DNA of 64,000 nucleotides from Chitinophaga varians (lineage in GTDB: Bacteria > Bacteroidota > Bacteroidia > Chitinophagales > Chitinophagaceae), in the NCBI RefSeq assembly GCF_012641275.1, contig NZ_JABAIA010000002.1, forward strand, positions 1,550,001-1,614,000. Direction: 5' to 3'. Below the pieces are notes generated by a model that saw only the letters and a list, made by a program, of their open reading frames with translations, was not told where the DNA came from and did not search any database. Shown piece by piece: positions 52,000-59,960 of the stretch; within the stretch, counting starts at the first letter, position 1, and every line of letters begins with the position of its first letter. The position numbers were made by a program, and so were the translations under genes.

Positions 52000-52539
52000 A
52001 TGAAAAAAACACTTTGTTTGTTGATGGTCCTGCTGACGGCAGGACTGGAAGTTTTCTCCCAAGCCACGACCATATCTGCCGACGCCAATTTGTACAATGA
52101 GCCGGATCTGGTAACGAAAATCTTTGGCAAGGATAGAGGGGCCTTATACGATGAATTTCTACAGATCTCCCCTGTAGAACAGAAGGCCTTTACAGATGCA
52201 TTTCTGGAGTATGAAGATGAGAAACGCCCATGGCTGGCGGAACGCATCGCTTTACTGCGGATGTACAATGAAGAGTTTACCTGTCTGGATGAAAAGAAAA
52301 TGAACAGCCTGACCAAGCAGCTGATCAACAATGATCTTGAATTTGGCCGTTTGCAGATGCGTTATTTCCGGCGCATGAACAAACTGTTGGGTGCTACCAG
52401 GGCTGCCAAATTCTTCCAGATGGACAATTACCTGGAACAGTCTTCCAGAGCATATCTTCAAAACGATCTGCCTTTTATCAAAGCATTGGAGTCAGACCGT
52501 CAGGTATTTTCCAGTGCTAAGCCGGTGACACGCTGGTAA
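52000..52539 (+). CDS. small secreted helical protein, unknown
   Basis: A 179-residue protein with a signal peptide (LCLLMVLLTAGLEVFSQ). The mature part appears all-helical and charged, with an EFLQISPVEQKAFTDAFLEYEDEKRPWLAERIALLR segment (seen in parts) and ATRAAKFFQMDNYLEQ near residue 135. The pattern recalls Spy/LTXXQ-like periplasmic chaperones and metal-stress proteins, in particular the helix-turn with a Gln before a run of charged residues, but the match is loose. It is a lone transcription unit. Confidence 0.6.
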   Translation: MKKTLCLLMVLLTAGLEVFSQATTISADANLYNEPDLVTKIFGKDRGALYDEFLQISPVEQKAFTDAFLEYEDEKRPWLAERIALLRMYNEEFTCLDEKKMNSLTKQLINNDLEFGRLQMRYFRRMNKLLGATRAAKFFQMDNYLEQSSRAYLQNDLPFIKALESDRQVFSSAKPVTRW

Positions 52540-52787
52540 GATGGATATTTACCGCTGAATGTAGTGCAGAAGGACTTGTGATCTGTTGTTTTTAACTCAC
52601 CGTTATTTGTTCCCCCCATCCTTTCCCATTATTGTACCCCAAAGACATCATCTGACGGATGATTGGCTTTCGTCCATTGTTTGTTGCCTTTTCCAGGGCT
52701 TCAGCCCTGGGTCACGTTGTGATAATGTTGTATGTTTGTAGCCTCCTTCTTCCAGCCATCTTTTTATTTTCCATTTTATTTATTGCT
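52540..52787. other. intergenic region carrying a REP-like palindrome
   Basis: No gene is seen. A palindrome with core CCAGGGCTTCAGCCCTGG sits at 52693-52710, followed by GTCACG. The in-frame extension of the next gene reads through it and is not believed. Confidence 0.6.
52693..52711. repeat. REP-like palindrome
   Basis: CCAGGGCTTCAGCCCTGGG, one base short of the full 20-bp core at 47435. Confidence 0.75.
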
Positions 52788-53324
52788 ATGATCAGACAGA
52801 ACGGGTATGTATTTACCGGTGGCCCCGGTGCGGGCAAAACATCGGTGATTACTGCCTTAGCAGCAAAGGGGTTTCCGGTCGTGCCGGAATCCGGCAGACA
52901 GATTATCCAGGAGCAGGTAGCCAGCGGAGGAACGGCATTGCCCTGGGCCGATAAGGAATTATTCCGCGACAGGATGCTGGCAGCAGCCCTGCAGGATTTT
53001 GAACAGCAGCCAGGTAACGGGCAGCCGGTATTCTTCGACCGGGGCATTCCCGACCTGATAGGCTATTCCGTATTGGAAAACCTGCCGGTACCGGCGGTAC
53101 TGGAGGAATATGCCGCCACCCTGCGGTACCATCCGCGTGTTTTTATCTTTCCGCCCTGGGAGGAGATTTACCAGGGCGATACGGAGCGCAAGCAGGACTA
53201 TGCCACGGCCGTGGCCACCTATGACGCCATGCAGGCGGCTTATACCGCTTACGGGTATGAGCTGCTGGCGGTGCCTTTTGCCAGTGTTACCGGCAGGGTG
53301 GCTTTTGTACTGGCCAATTTATGA
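52788..53324 (+). CDS. small AAA-family ATPase (AAA_28-like)
   Basis: A 178-residue P-loop protein. Walker A is GGPGAGKTS (residues 11-19), Walker B-like is FFDRGIPDLIGY, and PESGRQIIQEQ is the switch segment typical of AAA_28 kinase-like ATPases, whose exact reaction is unknown. I start at the ATG at 52788 (MIRQNGYVFTGG). The longer frame includes a palindromic repeat. The stop overlaps the convergent thioesterase gene by six bases. Confidence 0.85.
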   Translation: MIRQNGYVFTGGPGAGKTSVITALAAKGFPVVPESGRQIIQEQVASGGTALPWADKELFRDRMLAAALQDFEQQPGNGQPVFFDRGIPDLIGYSVLENLPVPAVLEEYAATLRYHPRVFIFPPWEEIYQGDTERKQDYATAVATYDAMQAAYTAYGYELLAVPFASVTGRVAFVLANL

Positions 53325-53759
53325 GGTGGTTTCCGTGAAGTCCTCGCTACGGGGAAGGGAGGTGAATTTCTCCATCAGTTCGCCTGACAGGGCTGCCAGC
53401 TTCCGGAGCTTCGTATCTATCCAGGCGCCGTCCACATTCACCACGGCTGATTTGATGCCGTCTTTTCGGTATATCTCATGGCGTACGGACCAGCGGGAGC
53501 CGTCGGGGCGGCATTTGGTCAGCTCGCAGGTAACGCGCAGGGAGTCGTGGGGGCCTGCCTCCCGGAGGTAGATGGTTTCTTCCCGGAAGAGGATGGGGCC
53601 GATGTGCAGCTCCTGGAAGTGCCGGGCGTCCATGCCCGCTTTCTCCAGCATGGCCAGGCGGGCCTGGGCGGCAAAATCGGCATAGGCGGAGTGCCGCAGG
53701 TGCATATTAGCGTCTATTTGTGACCACATGACAGGGCCTTCAAAGAATATATTGTCCAT
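53319..53759 (-). CDS. hotdog-fold acyl-CoA thioesterase
   Basis: A 146-residue single-hotdog protein of the YbgC/4-hydroxybenzoyl-CoA-thioesterase-like class. The N-terminal WSQIDANMHLRHSAYADFAAQARLAML matches the D-x-N-x-H-x-x-x-x-x-Y helix that carries the catalytic acid. Later strands (FREETIYLREAGPHDSLRVTCEL) fit. It probably cleaves an acyl-CoA in the cytoplasm. It is convergent with the AAA gene, sharing six bases. Confidence 0.85.
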   Translation of the reverse strand: MDNIFFEGPVMWSQIDANMHLRHSAYADFAAQARLAMLEKAGMDARHFQELHIGPILFREETIYLREAGPHDSLRVTCELTKCRPDGSRWSVRHEIYRKDGIKSAVVNVDGAWIDTKLRKLAALSGELMEKFTSLPRSEDFTETTS

Positions 53760-53992
53760 CTTTAAAATTACGGAAAAGGAATATGTTTGCCAGCGGGGCT
53801 AATTACTTGTTGTTCAGGGTGGTATATAATGATAAAAATGTACCGGTGCTGGAACTGTCCGTCATGGCCGTTCTGGCGGTGTTTTGGCCGCTGTCCGGCA
53901 GCAGGGGCGGTGGCTCCGGGATATAATTTTTCAAAAAAAAACGGCTGAAAATTTTTTTTACTTCATTCCCTTTTATACATTTGCGGTCTCAC
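53760..53992. other. intergenic region before the tRNA gene
   Basis: No gene is seen. The tRNA promoter lies at its end. Confidence 0.5.
53976..53983 (+). promoter_or_regulatory. tRNA-Ser promoter element TACATTTG
   Basis: A perfect TAnnTTTG match nine bases before the tRNA. Confidence 0.65.
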
Positions 53993-54077
53993 GGAGAGTT
54001 GGCAGAGCGGTCGATTGCGGCAGTCTTGAAAACTGTTGACTGTAACAGGTCCCGGGGTTCGAATCCCTGACTCTCCG
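53993..54077 (+). tRNA. tRNA-Ser (anticodon TGA)
   Basis: Acceptor arms GGAGAGT (53993-53999) and ACTCTCC (54070-54076) pair fully. The anticodon loop CTTGAAA reads TGA between GCAGT and ACTGT. A long variable arm, as expected for Ser, precedes GGTTCGAAT in the T loop. The CCA end is not encoded. Nothing in the sequence suggests an integration site here. Confidence 0.95.
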
Positions 54078-54141
54078 CAAGCTTTAAGCTCTGTTGTTGC
54101 AAAACAGCGGGGCTTTTTTCTTTTTAACCCGAAATCATATC

Positions 54142-54681
54142 ATGAAAAAAATCTCACCTCTTCTGCTGGTATTGTTCTCAGCTGTCTTGTTCTCCTGCGG
54201 TAAAAAAAGTGACAACAACGTATCCCCTGAAGGTGATGCCACCTGGAAACTGGGGGAATATAGTTATGTGAAAGCTTCCTCTGTCCAGACATCTTCCGCC
54301 GATGGCAACATCACGTCTATCGCTGTCAGCACCGCCGGCAATGGCGGTAACTATGGCGCCTTCTCCGGCAGCTCGCTGACCATCGTTTTTCACGGCAACC
54401 TCGGCGAAGGGCAGTATACCCTCGGTACTGAAGAAATGCTGGCAGCCAACGCCACCAACAGGACCATCGTTATCAACTGCACCGTCGGCACTGCTGTGAA
54501 CACCGGCGCTGTGATGTACTCCTATGGCGGTACTGCCGCCACGGCCACCGTTACCAAAGACAAAGACGGCAAGTTTCATATCAGCCTGCCTGCAACGACG
54601 CTGACCAAGAAGCTGGAAGTGCTGGGAGGGATACCCTCAGCCAAAGCGACGTATGAGCTGACGGTGAATAATGCTTATTGA
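54142..54681 (+). CDS. small lipoprotein, unknown
   Basis: A 179-residue lipoprotein (lipobox LFSCG, Cys19). The mature part is rich in Gly, Thr, Ser and Ala and reads as a beta-sandwich (WKLGEYSYVKASSVQ, then GNYGAFSGSSLTIVFHG and GQYTLGT). I know no family; similar small beta-rich lipoproteins occur widely in Chitinophaga-like genomes. I take the ATG at 54142 because the tRNA lies just upstream. A strong terminator follows. Confidence 0.68.
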   Translation: MKKISPLLLVLFSAVLFSCGKKSDNNVSPEGDATWKLGEYSYVKASSVQTSSADGNITSIAVSTAGNGGNYGAFSGSSLTIVFHGNLGEGQYTLGTEEMLAANATNRTIVINCTVGTAVNTGAVMYSYGGTAATATVTKDKDGKFHISLPATTLTKKLEVLGGIPSAKATYELTVNNAY

Positions 54682-54700
54682 GTAATTTTTCTTAGGATAC

Positions 54701-54737
54701 AAACCCACTGGTACGACATATGCCAGTGGGTTTTTTA
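54701..54737 (+). terminator. rho-independent terminator
   Basis: AAACCCACTGG (54701-54711) and CCAGTGGGTTT (54723-54733) enclose an 11-base loop with further Ts. Confidence 0.85.
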
Positions 54738-55024
54738 TTGCGTTTTAGTTTTTGGCGCTCCTTTATTGTTTGATGACCTCCTTCCTCAAAATTTTTTTTC
54801 AAAAAGTTGAAAGATAATTTTTCGATCAATCTTATATCTTCATTATTGTCTTGGTTCAAAAAGTGTTGTTTTGTAAGTTTTCCTAATCAATTTAATATCT
54901 TAAAAATCATACTGATTTTATTTGTGTCAATTCCGGTATTCGTAACCGATGGTGCTTTTCTGTCTTGTGTTTGGAGATATGGATGCAACCACTATATTTG
55001 CGCTTGTACACATAAATCGTACTT
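54738..55024. other. AT-rich upstream region of the 55025 gene
   Basis: No gene is believed here; a short in-frame stretch at 54807-55028 would run through the promoter described at 54970-55000. Confidence 0.5.
54970..55000 (+). promoter_or_regulatory. promoter TTTG-N19-TATATTTG
   Basis: TTTG at 54970-54973 and TATATTTG at 54993-55000 are 19 bases apart, 24 bases ahead of the ATG at 55025. It is the best-formed promoter on the plus strand of this window. Confidence 0.72.
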
Positions 55025-55654
55025 ATGAACAAAGAACAATTTAGTATCGGCGACGTAGTGGACTGTCCGCTGCATGTTGATGCCGGCGTGATGTTCGTCC
55101 GTGATATCAACGCGGAAAAAGATGAACTGTTGCTGGCAGATGCACCGGAAGGCGGTCGCACCGTCTGGATACATTTCAAAGACGTAACAGGTGTGCCGCT
55201 TACACCAAGGGTACTGCAACTCGCCGGCTTCAAACCTATCGCCGGTAAGAAAGGACTGTACGGAGCCGGCAACGGTCTCCGGCTGCAGCGCCTGGGCAAC
55301 GGCTACTACGTCGAAGACGTATATGACGACCAATCAGAACCCCTGGTGATGGAAGAGCTGCACGAACTGCAACATTATTATTCGTTGCTGCTGGACCAAC
55401 CCCTGCGCATCAACGGTATCCACCGGCCCATGCCCCTGGCAGAGCTATGCCCGGACCACTCCACGACGCATTACTACTGGTTCACCTACCAACGTAGCGA
55501 CGGCCGTTTCGTGGAAGACGTCTCCTCCCAGCATCCACTCACTACCGTCAGCGCGCTACGTCTCCTCGAAGACAGCGGCATCGTACTGCTCAACTGGCAA
55601 TTGATCTCCTACGATCAGTATCTGAGCTTCGACAAACCGTGGACAGTCCGGTGA
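55025..55654 (+). CDS. uncharacterised protein with a HELQHYYSLLL helix motif
   Basis: A 209-residue soluble protein. The N-terminal half alternates short strands (FSIGDVVDCPLHVDAGVMFVRDI) and a loop with GGRTVWIHFKDV. About residue 115 is the helix LHELQHYYSLLLDQPLRIN. A similar motif (L-H-x-L-Q-N/H-x-Y...L-T-G) recurs in small Bacteroidota proteins of unknown role, some near mobile DNA; this is memory, not a search. The gene lies at the edge of the AT-rich island but has normal composition, and it has its own promoter. Confidence 0.62.
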   Translation: MNKEQFSIGDVVDCPLHVDAGVMFVRDINAEKDELLLADAPEGGRTVWIHFKDVTGVPLTPRVLQLAGFKPIAGKKGLYGAGNGLRLQRLGNGYYVEDVYDDQSEPLVMEELHELQHYYSLLLDQPLRINGIHRPMPLAELCPDHSTTHYYWFTYQRSDGRFVEDVSSQHPLTTVSALRLLEDSGIVLLNWQLISYDQYLSFDKPWTVR

Positions 55655-55840
55655 CTTATTATCGACTCAACAAGCAACAGGCGGGGAGTTCTCTCCCTGC
55701 TTTTCCTCCTGTAACCCTTGCTGCGACTATTATGCAGCCGGTTTCGGTTGCTTAAAAAACTTGACTTTCCTATTGAAAATCCGACAAAAAAGTCCTAACT
55801 TTTAATTGCGATTGCAACTTTAGAGTAAAACGTATATCGC

Positions 55841-56206
55841 ATGATGTATTGCCAATACCCTCATAACCATCAATTGATGAAACTGACAAAGTTCCAAGAG
55901 AAAGCTATTATTAAGACCAAAGCATTCATCGACGAACAGCCCCCAAAAAGAATAGATATACAGCACCTGGTCCACTTCTCGGGTCTTAGTGAAAGCAAAC
56001 TGACTAAAGGATTTAAAATGCTCTACCACGTAACGATTTATCAGTATCAACTTGAACGCGCTATGAACTATGCCAAAAAACTACTACAGGAAGATCACCA
56101 GGTGAAAGAGGTGGCTATTACTTTAGGGTATAGTACTTCAGGCAGCTTCGCACGGGCGTTTCATCGTGTGTTCCAGGAGACGCCGGGCGAGGTGAAGTGG
56201 CAGTGA
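55841..56206 (+). CDS. stand-alone AraC-type DNA-binding domain
   Basis: A 121-residue protein that consists only of an AraC/XylS double helix-turn-helix: KRIDIQHLVHFSGLSESKLTKGFKMLYHVTIYQYQ is the first unit and VKEVAITLGYSTSGSFARAFHRVFQETPGEVKW the second (shown in parts). There is no sensor domain, so control must come from its amount or a partner. It sits at the start of the AT-rich island, 104 bases before the first mini-protein gene in the same direction, and is a natural candidate for its regulator. Start ATG 55841 or a later ATG at 55877. Confidence 0.8.
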   Translation: MMYCQYPHNHQLMKLTKFQEKAIIKTKAFIDEQPPKRIDIQHLVHFSGLSESKLTKGFKMLYHVTIYQYQLERAMNYAKKLLQEDHQVKEVAITLGYSTSGSFARAFHRVFQETPGEVKWQ

Positions 56207-56309
56207 GGATTCCTTTTTAAGAGCTTTGAAGAATTGTCGCATGGCTATGCCGGTGGTGTACTGTCGTGCGCGTATGATCTGTCTTTTTCCTTTTTTAAAT
56301 ACCTATTGT

Positions 56310-56543
56310 ATGAAGAAGTTAATTGTATTTTTTGTCTCGCTTGTTGTGGGGGTTGTTGGTTCGGCTTCGTTGGCATTGAAGGCACGGAATAACCATGTTA
56401 TATATACGCGTAACCTGGTGAATGGCCAGTGTGATATACCTGTGCCAGGAAAGGCGATATTGAATACTACCACGTTTGGATTTTTGGCGACGAATGTGCC
56501 GGGGCCTTGTGATCTTGTAATTACAACAAAGGTGGTAAACTAA
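56310..56543 (+). CDS. secreted two-cysteine mini-protein A
   Basis: A 77-residue protein. Residues 4-23 form a hydrophobic leader, ending in Leu-Lys-Ala-Arg (24-26 being KAR). The mature part of about 50 residues carries two cysteines, Cys41 (NGQCDIP) and Cys67 (GPCDL), and the tail FLATNVPGPCD. It is clearly related to mini-proteins B (59142) and C (59679). I start at the ATG at 56310; the frame is open upstream but that part is not hydrophobic or similar. It is alone between the AraC-type gene and an empty 500-base stretch. The function is unknown. Confidence 0.68.
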   Translation: MKKLIVFFVSLVVGVVGSASLALKARNNHVIYTRNLVNGQCDIPVPGKAILNTTTFGFLATNVPGPCDLVITTKVVN

Positions 56544-57042
56544 ATAATGGATTTGTTGTTTTGGAGCGGATTCCATCGTGAAGTTATTGTTTTCATGTGA
56601 CAGGATCGGTAGAAGAGATAAGGTGGAAGTGGTGTTACGGTTTAGGTAAAGAGATTACGGTTTTTGTTTTTGTGTTGTTGTTGGAACGAAAGGAAGGGTT
56701 GAGTAAATTGCATAAAGAAAATAGCCATTAATTAGACAAAGATCTTCTCAAGAAATGATATTGATAGTTAGGACTTATATCATTTTTTCTGGAGTAATTT
56801 TATGAAACCCTGTATTTCTCTAATTCATAAACCTCATTTTTGCCTCGGTTGATCCATCTCTTAAAAATTTTATAAATATCGATGGGTGTTGTTGTGTACT
56901 TTTTAATGTGAGTTGTGTGCTCATTGTTTTAAGGATTATAAAATCAAATTTTTAAGCATTTTGTTTAGGGACGTTGGTTCCGATGTAACATATTTTGCTA
57001 TGTTGTTATAGCGGTTTTTATGTCTTGATAAACATTTCCAGT
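56544..57042. other. AT-rich gene-free stretch with a weak terminator
   Basis: No credible coding frame. AAATGATAT and ATATCATTT (around 56753-56785) with following Ts form a weak hairpin terminator. The rest is featureless to my reading. Confidence 0.4.
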
Positions 57043-58605
57043 ATGATTACAAGAGAAAAATTAGCAATTGATAACAAAAATAAATCTGATATACGAGATA
57101 TTTCGTTCAGAGACTTCGTTTTGCAGACTAAAATATATCGGATAGCTATTGCTGTTTGTTTTTTAGCAATGATAGTTCAATTGTTTGTATTTAAATACTT
57201 TTATCCTTATCCTTCATTTATAAATGGAGACTCGTACGAATACCTAAAAAGTGCTTTTTATAATCTTAAAATTAATACTTATCCAATTGGTTATGCTAAG
57301 TTTTTAAGACTATTTAGCGTCTTTTTTATAGGTGGGGATAGTCTGGTGGTATTTCAATATTTTTTTACTCAATTTAGTATTCTATGGTTGATGTTTAGTG
57401 TGTTCTATTTTTATAATCCTAATAAAATTATTCAGATGACACTGTTGGGTGTAATGGTAACTAGCCCTATTTTTTTATACCTAGCTAATTACATTTCAAG
57501 CGATAGTCTATTTTTGGGGTTGAGTATATGCTGGTTTACAACCCTTATATGGATATTGAATAGGCCGTCTTACAGGTTGTGGGTTTTTCACTCCATTTTT
57601 GTTTGTATGGCCTTTATAGTAAGGTATAATGCGCTATATTATCCACTGATTTCCCTTGTTGTTGTTGTGCTGGATAGACGTAATATTTCTTTGAAAGTTG
57701 TGGGATTGGTACTTATGTTTGGCTTAATTGGGATGTTTGTTGTATTTACATCTTTGCAATATAAGAAGTTAACCGGGAGAATTCAGTTCTCTCCATTCTC
57801 TGGGTGGCAAATGGCTAACAACGCAATGTATGCATATAAATTTGTCGATCCTGCAAAACGCAAAGAACTTCCCTTGAAATTTCATGGACTTGATAAAGAT
57901 GTTCGCGCATATTTTGATACAACACGTCCCTTTTTAAATAAGTTTCCAGAGGAAATGTTATGGGTCAGTACCATATACATGTGGAAACCGACATCACCCC
58001 TACGAATTTATATGAATAGGATGCATGTTGGAGATACAACGTTTTCAGAATTTAGAAAGTGGTCTGAAGTTGCTCCGTTATATAACGAGTACGGAATTGA
58101 GCTTATGAAGACCTATCCAGGTGTATTTGTAAGGATGTATCTATGGCCAAATCTGATTAAATTTTATGTTCCTCCGGTGGAATTTTTGTCCTCCTATGGA
58201 TATAGAGTGGATTCAATTCCTCCTGTCGCTATGGCATGGTTTGATTATAAGCATAATAAAGCTAAAACGAGGTTTAAGGACAATCACGTTAGTATACTCG
58301 AATGGTATCCGAATATCTGCGGAATAATGAATGCAGTTTTTATTATGCTGAGTGTCTCGTTTTTTGTCTTAAAAGGAAGAAGATTAGATAGGAAGATTTT
58401 TCTGCTTTGGATAATGTATTTTCTTTTCTGGATGACAAATATAGTCTTTAGTGTGTTTGCTTCCCCTATTGCATTACGGTTTCAGATTTTTCCCTTGGTA
58501 CTATGCACCGCAATTAATTTTGTGCTGTTGGATTTTGTCTTAAAAGGTTCCGGTGATCAGCGCGAAGAGACAATTAAGAGTGATAATCAAGAGGTATCTA
58601 TTTAA
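57043..58605 (+). CDS. multi-pass membrane protein, GT-C glycosyltransferase-like
   Basis: A 520-residue, strongly hydrophobic protein with about 10-12 helices. After the first helix (YRIAIAVCFLAMIVQLFVF) comes a short periplasmic loop with FINGDSYEYLKSAF, an acidic pair position like the DxD-type site of GT-C enzymes (ArnT/PMT-like), which transfer sugars from lipid carriers at the outer face. A large soluble loop lies around residues 250-390. I do not recognise a named family, so the GT-C idea rests on architecture. It begins a run with the TlpA-like gene (10 bases on) and mini-protein B (33 further), very AT-rich. Confidence 0.6.
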   Translation: MITREKLAIDNKNKSDIRDISFRDFVLQTKIYRIAIAVCFLAMIVQLFVFKYFYPYPSFINGDSYEYLKSAFYNLKINTYPIGYAKFLRLFSVFFIGGDSLVVFQYFFTQFSILWLMFSVFYFYNPNKIIQMTLLGVMVTSPIFLYLANYISSDSLFLGLSICWFTTLIWILNRPSYRLWVFHSIFVCMAFIVRYNALYYPLISLVVVVLDRRNISLKVVGLVLMFGLIGMFVVFTSLQYKKLTGRIQFSPFSGWQMANNAMYAYKFVDPAKRKELPLKFHGLDKDVRAYFDTTRPFLNKFPEEMLWVSTIYMWKPTSPLRIYMNRMHVGDTTFSEFRKWSEVAPLYNEYGIELMKTYPGVFVRMYLWPNLIKFYVPPVEFLSSYGYRVDSIPPVAMAWFDYKHNKAKTRFKDNHVSILEWYPNICGIMNAVFIMLSVSFFVLKGRRLDRKIFLLWIMYFLFWMTNIVFSVFASPIALRFQIFPLVLCTAINFVLLDFVLKGSGDQREETIKSDNQEVSI

Positions 58606-58614
58606 TTTTTTTTT

Positions 58615-59109
58615 ATGAAATGGATATGTGTAATCTTCGGATTGGTTCTGTTTTGTCAATGTGGTCAGGTTTCTGATGTTGGCTACGACAAAAGAGGAGA
58701 TGTATTGATGGATCTTAACCTCCAACTTTTAGATAGTGCTCGCTATTTTAATATTAGAAGTGTTAGCCCAGGAAAACCAGTAGTGCTGTTTTTTTTTAGC
58801 CCTTATTGCCCGTATTGTAGAAAGGAAACGGAGAGTATTTTAAAAAATATTGAAAAGTTCAAGGCTATTCAGCTTGTCTTTTTGTCTATTGATTCGATTG
58901 GAGATTTGAATATGTTCAGCAGGAATTACCAGATAAGTAAATACCCTAATGTAATTATCGGGAAAGATACAGGAGCGGTATACTTTAGATACTTTAATCT
59001 TAAAAATATTCCCCATACAAGTATTTACTCGAAGGATCATAAGTTGAGCTATGTCTTTAGATTTCAAACTAGTGCAGAAGAGATTCTTGATCAGGTAAAA
59101 GAACTTTAG
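58615..59109 (+). CDS. TlpA/thioredoxin-like lipoprotein with CPYC active site
   Basis: A 164-residue protein. The start ends in LFCQCG, giving a lipobox with Cys16 (Cys14 is near). The thioredoxin fold has FFFSPYCPYCRKETES with active-site Cys65 and Cys68, and the cis-Pro segment KNIPHTSIY at Pro133. CPYC is like the more oxidising DsbA-type motif class. It would act at the cell surface or periplasm to form, exchange or reduce disulfides. Its neighbour on the downstream side is a two-cysteine mini-protein, a plausible client. Confidence 0.85.
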   Translation: MKWICVIFGLVLFCQCGQVSDVGYDKRGDVLMDLNLQLLDSARYFNIRSVSPGKPVVLFFFSPYCPYCRKETESILKNIEKFKAIQLVFLSIDSIGDLNMFSRNYQISKYPNVIIGKDTGAVYFRYFNLKNIPHTSIYSKDHKLSYVFRFQTSAEEILDQVKEL

Positions 59110-59141
59110 ATATTCATTGCTTATTCTTTAAATGTGTACTT

Positions 59142-59393
59142 ATGGATAAGACTAAAATTAGGATTTTTCTGGTTTGTTTATTTTTATCTGTTTTTTCTAG
59201 TGTTATTGTCACCGTAAAAGCCAGAACGCTCGATCGAGTGTGGATTGTAGATATAAATCATACAGATGCTGGGTGCACTTTGGCATTGCAATACTATACG
59301 CTTGAGCCAAATGGGTCTCCTATGTTTGCAACATATGCATCTACCACATTGAGCGCACAGTGCGATTATAAAATGCTATATACAGGTGAGTAA
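59142..59393 (+). CDS. secreted two-cysteine mini-protein B
   Basis: An 83-residue member of the same group: hydrophobic leader (residues 6-25), Val-Lys-Ala-Arg at 25-28, mature cysteines Cys45 (AGCTL) and Cys74 (AQCDY), and the tail YASTTLSAQCD. An extra Cys12 lies in the leader. It starts 33 bases after the TlpA-like gene, so both are probably on one transcript and exported together. The function is unknown. Confidence 0.7.
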   Translation: MDKTKIRIFLVCLFLSVFSSVIVTVKARTLDRVWIVDINHTDAGCTLALQYYTLEPNGSPMFATYASTTLSAQCDYKMLYTGE

Positions 59394-59678
59394 TATTTTT
59401 TAATGGGTGTACTAGCTTCCCGACAAATTTCCTGGATGTGCATATCTTGGATGATTGGGTGTTCTGTGCGAGGGGCTGTTAATTAGGTTGTTTAGCAGAT
59501 TATAAAAGATTTTACAAGTAATTTATTGAAAATATTACACATGTCATTTATATAAATTCTTTTGTAATAATTGAATATTTAATGATGAGTAGGTACCCTC
59601 ACCATAGTATTCGATTGGGGAAAGCTGAAAACCCAACAATAGAGTAAGCACTATTTCTTCTCTTTAAAACTTAAAACC
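59394..59678. other. leader region of mini-protein C, no gene seen
   Basis: About 285 AT-rich bases. A TTTTGTAATAATTG segment at 59560-59573 may hold a promoter, but no full TAnnTTTG follows at the expected distance. Confidence 0.4.
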
Positions 59679-59918
59679 ATGAAAAAAGTAAAAGTTTTGC
59701 TGTCAGCTGTTGCTGTTGTTGCTATCGTTGCTGGTGCTGTTGCATCTAAAGCTCGCGTTGCTGCTAAGTTGTATGTTCCTATCGCTACACCTGGCCTTTG
59801 CGAAACAACTATTGATCACGTTTCTACAGTAGGTACTGATTTGTCATTCAATGACTATGCTTCTACAGTAGCAGGACCTTGCGAAAAAATCAATGTTTTC
59901 AGAGCACCTAATAACTAA
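59679..59918 (+). CDS. secreted two-cysteine mini-protein C, probably highly expressed
   Basis: A 79-residue member: leader VKVLLSAVAVVAIVAGAVASKAR with the KAR at 24-26, exactly as in A, then Cys41 (GLCET) and Cys68 (GPCEK) with the tail YASTVAGPCE. Its codons are strongly skewed to GCT, GTT and ACA, unlike its neighbours, which is typical of abundant proteins. It has its own upstream region and terminator. It is the best-defined member of the group and may be the main product. The function is unknown. Confidence 0.76.
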   Translation: MKKVKVLLSAVAVVAIVAGAVASKARVAAKLYVPIATPGLCETTIDHVSTVGTDLSFNDYASTVAGPCEKINVFRAPNN

Positions 59919-59926
59919 TAGTGCGT

Positions 59927-59960
59927 GGCAGAAAGAAGGTTTCTTCTTTCTGCCTTTCAT
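59927..59960 (+). terminator. terminator after mini-protein C
   Basis: GGCAGAAAGAAG (59927-59938) and CTTCTTTCTGCC (59943-59954) with a four-base loop; only a modest T run follows. Confidence 0.7.

Noticed and set aside
53993..54077. tRNA-Ser as an integration site for the right-hand island
   Set aside because: No repeated copy of the tRNA 3' end was seen further right and no integrase is present. The composition change also begins more than 2 kb later.
54807..55028. 73-codon plus-strand frame
   Set aside because: It covers the TTTG-N19-TATATTTG promoter of the next gene and is AT-driven.
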